Part shown: one piece after another, positions 60,963 through 64,000 of the stretch
Numbering within the stretch: the stretch's first letter is position 1
Layout of the letters: each line of letters starts with the position of its first letter
NCBI RefSeq assembly: GCF_014595885.1
Contig: NZ_JABUKC010000002.1
Location: 124,001 to 188,000, forward strand
Direction: 5' to 3'
Origin: Microcella alkalica
GTDB taxonomy: Bacteria; Actinomycetota; Actinomycetes; Actinomycetales; Microbacteriaceae
Length of the DNA stretch: 64,000 bases
Notes under the pieces: generated by a model
Databases searched by the model: none
Seen by the model: the letters and a program-made list of their open reading frames with translations, nothing else
Told to the model about the DNA's origin: nothing
Position numbers and translations under genes: made by a program

Positions 60963-60968
60963 TAGCGT
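60963..60968 (+). promoter_or_regulatory. -10 box of a leaderless promoter for the DUF2207 gene
   Basis: TAGCGT is followed by 6 bases and the GTG at 60975. Confidence 0.58.
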
Positions 60969-60974
60969 CGAGCC

Positions 60975-62816
60975 GTGCCCCGGCCCGCAGCCCTCGCCCT
61001 CCTCACCGTCGCCCTCGGCGGGACGCTCGCCCTCGCGCCCGTCACGCTCGCGCCCGCCGCCACGCAGGCTCCCGCGCCAGCCGGCGCGCACGCGGCCGGG
61101 CCGCTCGCCGCGGGCGTCGACGACTTCACCTTCGACTCCTTCGAGGTCGAGTACCGCCTGGGGCGCGACGCCGAGGGGCGCGCGACGCTTACGACGGTCG
61201 AGACGCTCGTCGCCCGGTTCCCGGAGTTCGACCAGAACCGCGGCATCCGCCGCTCGCTGCCCGCCAGCTACCAGGGGCGCACGACCGACCTCGAGGTCGT
61301 GAGCGTCACCGACGAGCGCGGTGTCGGCCGCCCGTTCGAGGTCGACCGCTCCGACGGCGTCGTGAGCGTCATCGCGGCGGTGCCGGAGGGCAGCTACGTG
61401 CGCGGCGTGCAGACCTACGTCATCACGTACACCCAGCGCGACGTCGTCGACGCGTTCGCCGACACGGGCGCCGAGGAGTTCTACTGGAACCTCACCGGCA
61501 CCGACTGGGCGCAGCCGTTCGGGCTCGTGCGCGGCACGGTCGTGCTCGACGACGGTCTCGCCGACGGGCTGCTGCCCGGCGCGCTCGCCTGCTACCGCGG
61601 CGCCGCCGGGTCGACCGACGGATGCACGATCGAGCGCGACGGCGACGTCGTCACGGTGCAGGCCGACGGCCAGGGCCCCTACGAGACGGCGACGATCGCG
61701 CTCGGCTTCGCACCGGGCACCTTCACGCTCTTCGACCGCTCCTACCTCGCGAGCCCCTTCGCCTGGCTGCAGCTGCTGGCGGCCGTCGCGGCGATCGCGG
61801 TCGGCGCGTGGGCGCTCGTGCTGCGCCTGACCCGCTATCGGGATGCCCGCGGGCGGCCGACGATCATCGCCGAGTACCTGCCGCCGAAGGGCGTGACGCT
61901 GCTCGAGGCGGCGGTGCTGCTGAAGCGGTCGACGCGCGCCGTCGCGAGCCAGCTCATCGACCTCGCCGTGCGCCGCAAGCTCACGATCATCGAGGTCGAC
62001 GCGCGGTTCTCCTGGCGCAGCCAGTGGCGCCTGCGGCTCGAGTCGGCCGACGGCACGCACGACCGCGAGCGACAGCTGCTGAGCATCCTCTTCGCCGGCG
62101 GCCTCGCCCCGGGGGAGGAGCACACGCTCGCGAGCCGCGACACCTCGCGCGGCGGCGCGATCGCCTCGCTGCTGACGCGGCTCGGCACCGACGTGCGGAA
62201 CCGGGGATGGCGCTCGAGCATCCCCGCCCGGCACGGCGGCGGGCTCACGCTGCTCGTGATGGCGGCGACGGCTGGCGCGTTCGCGGCGGGCATCGCCGTG
62301 GCTGACGAGGGGCGAGGCGGCGTCGTTCCCGCGATCGTCACCGCGCTCGCGATCGCCGCGGTCGTCGTGGTCGCCGTGTGCCTGTGGCGCGCCCCGCTCA
62401 CGCCCACCGGAGCCGAGCTGCGCGACCACCTGCGCGGACTCGAGCTGTACATCCGCCTCGCCGAGGCCGACCGCATGCGGGTGCTGCAGTCGCCTCAGGG
62501 GGCGCTGCGCGACCCGGTCGACGTGACTGACCGCGACGAGGCGCTGCGCCTCACCGAGCGGCTGCTGCCGTGGGCGGTGCTCTTCGGGCACGAGAAGGAG
62601 TGGGCGCAGGAGCTCGGCCGCTTCTACGACGAGCAGCATCAGCCGAGCTGGTACTCGGGGCACTCGGCGTTCTCGGCGGCGGCGTTCTCGTCGGGCATCG
62701 GCGCGGTCGCCTCGAGCGTGTCGTCGAGCTACTCCGGGTCGAGCTCGTCGGGCGGCTCGAGCGGAGGAGGCTCGGCCGGGGGTGGCGGAGGCGGCGGCGG
62801 GGGCGGCGGAGTGTAG
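60975..62816 (+). CDS. DUF2207 family membrane protein
   Basis: A 613-residue exported membrane protein: signal peptide (about 1-40), an outer beta-rich DUF2207 domain (about 45-255, with FEVEYRLGRDAEGRATLTTVE and YWNLTGTDWAQPF), a membrane helix (about 263-283), a cytoplasmic region with a winged-helix-like part (YLPPKGVTLLEAAVLLKR), two more helices (about 423-470), and a C-terminal low-complexity tail of Ser and then about 12 Gly. The glycine-rich end is common in this family. Its function is unknown. The stop codon overlaps a TAGACT box. Confidence 0.9.
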   Translation: MPRPAALALLTVALGGTLALAPVTLAPAATQAPAPAGAHAAGPLAAGVDDFTFDSFEVEYRLGRDAEGRATLTTVETLVARFPEFDQNRGIRRSLPASYQGRTTDLEVVSVTDERGVGRPFEVDRSDGVVSVIAAVPEGSYVRGVQTYVITYTQRDVVDAFADTGAEEFYWNLTGTDWAQPFGLVRGTVVLDDGLADGLLPGALACYRGAAGSTDGCTIERDGDVVTVQADGQGPYETATIALGFAPGTFTLFDRSYLASPFAWLQLLAAVAAIAVGAWALVLRLTRYRDARGRPTIIAEYLPPKGVTLLEAAVLLKRSTRAVASQLIDLAVRRKLTIIEVDARFSWRSQWRLRLESADGTHDRERQLLSILFAGGLAPGEEHTLASRDTSRGGAIASLLTRLGTDVRNRGWRSSIPARHGGGLTLLVMAATAGAFAAGIAVADEGRGGVVPAIVTALAIAAVVVVAVCLWRAPLTPTGAELRDHLRGLELYIRLAEADRMRVLQSPQGALRDPVDVTDRDEALRLTERLLPWAVLFGHEKEWAQELGRFYDEQHQPSWYSGHSAFSAAAFSSGIGAVASSVSSSYSGSSSSGGSSGGGSAGGGGGGGGGGGV

Positions 62817-63048
62817 ACTGAGCACGGCTCCGCACGCTCACCGCGTCGTTCTCGACCGGGTCAGGGCGCCGGGGCTCGGTCCCGTGCGAGACGGCGGGGC
62901 CAGCGCTCACGGCACCTCGTGGGCGATGCAGTCACAGTGAGCGTCGGCACGGTGCGACGTCGCGTGGTCGGCACCGATCATGGCGGCGGATGCCCGGCTC
63001 GCGCTCGTCGTCACCGGCGGCACGCCGCCGGCTTCCTCGAGGAGGGGC
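62814..63048 (+). promoter_or_regulatory. probable promoter and long leader before the SNF2-type gene
   Basis: TAGACT (62814-62819) overlaps the DUF2207 stop codon and would give a leader of about 220 bases, which holds no convincing reading frame. A perfect hairpin, CCGGCGGC-AC-GCCGCCGG (63014-63031), ends 8 bases before the GAGGAGGGG ribosome site. The leader could regulate translation. Confidence 0.4.
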
Positions 63049-64000
63049 ATGGCCCAGACCGGCCAGCGTCAGCGTTCCGCAGCGCGCAAGGGCGGGGGTT
63101 CGACGACCCGTCGTCGGCGCCCGCTCGATGAGCAGGGCATCATCCCGATCCTGGCGCGCGCCGTGCGCGAGGTGGAGAACGCCGCCGAGCGCGGCGGCAA
63201 GGTGAGCGCCGCGAACCGCACGAAGTTCCAGGTGGCGGCGCTGCTCGTGCGCGAGGAGCGCGCGCGCGTGAAGGAGGACCGCGAGGTGCCCGAGGGCGAG
63301 CGCGCCGAGGTGCTCAAGCGCCTCGACGGCCTCGCCGGCATCATGGCGAAGACCGCCGCGCGTGACACGACGCTCATCCAGCTGCTCGCCCCGGAGGCGA
63401 AGGTCTCCGACGCCGCGAAGCTGCTGCGTCGTGACATGCTGCTGGCCTCGGGCGCCGAGCTCGAGCCGGACGACCTCATCATCGTGACCGAGCCGGAGCC
63501 GGTGAAGCCGGAGGTCGCCAAGCAGGTGCTGCCGGCGTCGGTCAAGCGCGCGCAGCTGGCGAACCCCTTCCTCGCCCCCGACTTCTCGGCGCTCGTCGCG
63601 CAGCCGAAGCCGGCGTCGAGCCGGCTGGCGAACTGGGAGCTCATCGAGCCGCTGTTCCGGTCGTTCGAGTACGGCGCGGGCGGGCAGGCGGCGACGATGG
63701 ACCTGCCCGAGGCGGGCTCGCTCGTGACGCCCGGCGGCATGGAGCTCATGCGCCACCAGGCCCGCCTCATCGAGGCGGTGCGCGCCGGCCACCGAACGTT
63801 CCTGCTCGCCGACGAGCCGGGTCTGGGCAAGACGGCGCAGGCGCTCATGGCGGCGAACGTCGCGCAGGCCTTCCCGCTGCTGGTCGTCGTGCCGAACGTC
63901 GTGAAGACGAACTGGGCGCGCGAGGTGCAGCGCTGGATCCCGCAGCGCACCGCCACGGTCGTGCACGGCGACGGAGACGATCTCGACGCCTTCGCCGACG
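63049..64000 (+). CDS. SNF2-type DEAD/DEAH helicase, 5' part (runs off the window)
   Basis: The first 317 residues of an incomplete protein. A basic start (QTGQRQRSAARKGGG) is followed by a helical region of about 200 residues that I do not recognise, and then the beginning of a SNF2/RapA-like helicase core: LMRHQARLIEAVRAGHRTF, motif I LADEPGLGKTAQALMAA and motif Ia LLVVVPNVVKTNWAREVQRW. The core is the kind found in chromatin-remodeller-like ATPases and some phage-defence or repair proteins. The ATG at 63049 has a GAGGAGGGG site. The 3' end and remaining motifs are outside the window. Confidence 0.87.
   Translation, partial: MAQTGQRQRSAARKGGGSTTRRRRPLDEQGIIPILARAVREVENAAERGGKVSAANRTKFQVAALLVREERARVKEDREVPEGERAEVLKRLDGLAGIMAKTAARDTTLIQLLAPEAKVSDAAKLLRRDMLLASGAELEPDDLIIVTEPEPVKPEVAKQVLPASVKRAQLANPFLAPDFSALVAQPKPASSRLANWELIEPLFRSFEYGAGGQAATMDLPEAGSLVTPGGMELMRHQARLIEAVRAGHRTFLLADEPGLGKTAQALMAANVAQAFPLLVVVPNVVKTNWAREVQRWIPQRTATVVHGDGDDLDAFAD

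Noticed and set aside
1-64000. Search for CRISPR arrays, insertion sequences, integrases and att sites, tRNA and rRNA genes
   Set aside because: No repeat-spacer pattern, transposase, recombinase or tRNA-like cloverleaf was recognised by reading the sequence and translations.

Overview
This is 64 kb of very GC-rich DNA (about 70% by eye) with dense, short-spaced genes. GTG starts are frequent, stop/start overlaps of the GTGA and ATGA type are common, and many genes carry a TANNNT-like -10 box only 6 or 7 bases before the start codon, which is the leaderless arrangement of actinobacteria. The gene content is typical of the order Micrococcales, most likely the family Microbacteriaceae: a dxr, rseP, ispG, proS, nusA, ylxR, infB, rbfA backbone, PASTA-less receptor kinases, and a PhoX of the actinobacterial type. 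Genus-level assignment is not possible from the sequence alone. I saw no tRNA, rRNA, CRISPR array, insertion sequence or replication origin.

Region 1 (80-5610) is a TspO-like membrane protein followed by a polyamine degradation locus: an Lrp-type regulator, a class III aminotransferase and an FAD amine oxidase run leftwards, and an aminobutyraldehyde-type dehydrogenase diverges rightwards. The 124-base control region between them holds six GATTC/GAATC elements. Region 3 (23322-31423) completes the pathway: alanine dehydrogenase, a four-gene polyamine ABC importer, an asparaginase and a GABA aminotransferase. The ald/importer intergenic region carries the same GGATTCC element, which suggests common Lrp control.

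Region 2 (5676-23291) separates those two halves. It is a nine-gene, rightward block that reads like one machine: FHA protein, PP2C phosphatase, receptor Ser/Thr kinase, a 1968-residue Ig/cadherin-like and FN3 surface protein, MoxR ATPase, DUF58 protein, a transglutaminase-fold membrane protein that lacks its catalytic Cys and His, a zinc-ribbon/FHA protein, and an EccC-like FtsK/SpoIIIE ATPase with no WXG100 partner. This is my best candidate for a poorly described system: a phosphorylation-gated envelope assembly or secretion device.

Region 4 (31479-52233) is the conserved core: OsmC, an FKBP lipoprotein, dxr, rseP, ispG, proS, nusA, ylxR, infB, rbfA. It is interrupted by (a) two tandem copies of a receptor-kinase plus lipoprotein pair on the opposite strand, (b) a thiolase and a two-subunit 3-oxoacid CoA-transferase for ketone body or acetoacetyl-CoA metabolism, and (c) a PhoX-type Tat phosphatase behind a near-perfect PHO box. 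That phosphatase sits where rimP usually lies before nusA. A structured noncoding RNA candidate fills the 320-base ispG-proS gap.

Region 5 (52305-64000) is accessory and envelope related: an MFS exporter with a divergent ArsR-like repressor and a perfect inverted-repeat operator, mutY and a uridine-kinase-like gene fired from one palindromic -10 element, an SDR/DUF2867 protein, a CAP-domain surface protein, a small anchored protein, a glycerophosphodiesterase with an MtrA-like site, a homocysteine methyltransferase, a DUF2207 membrane protein, and the 5' part of a SNF2-type helicase that runs off the window.
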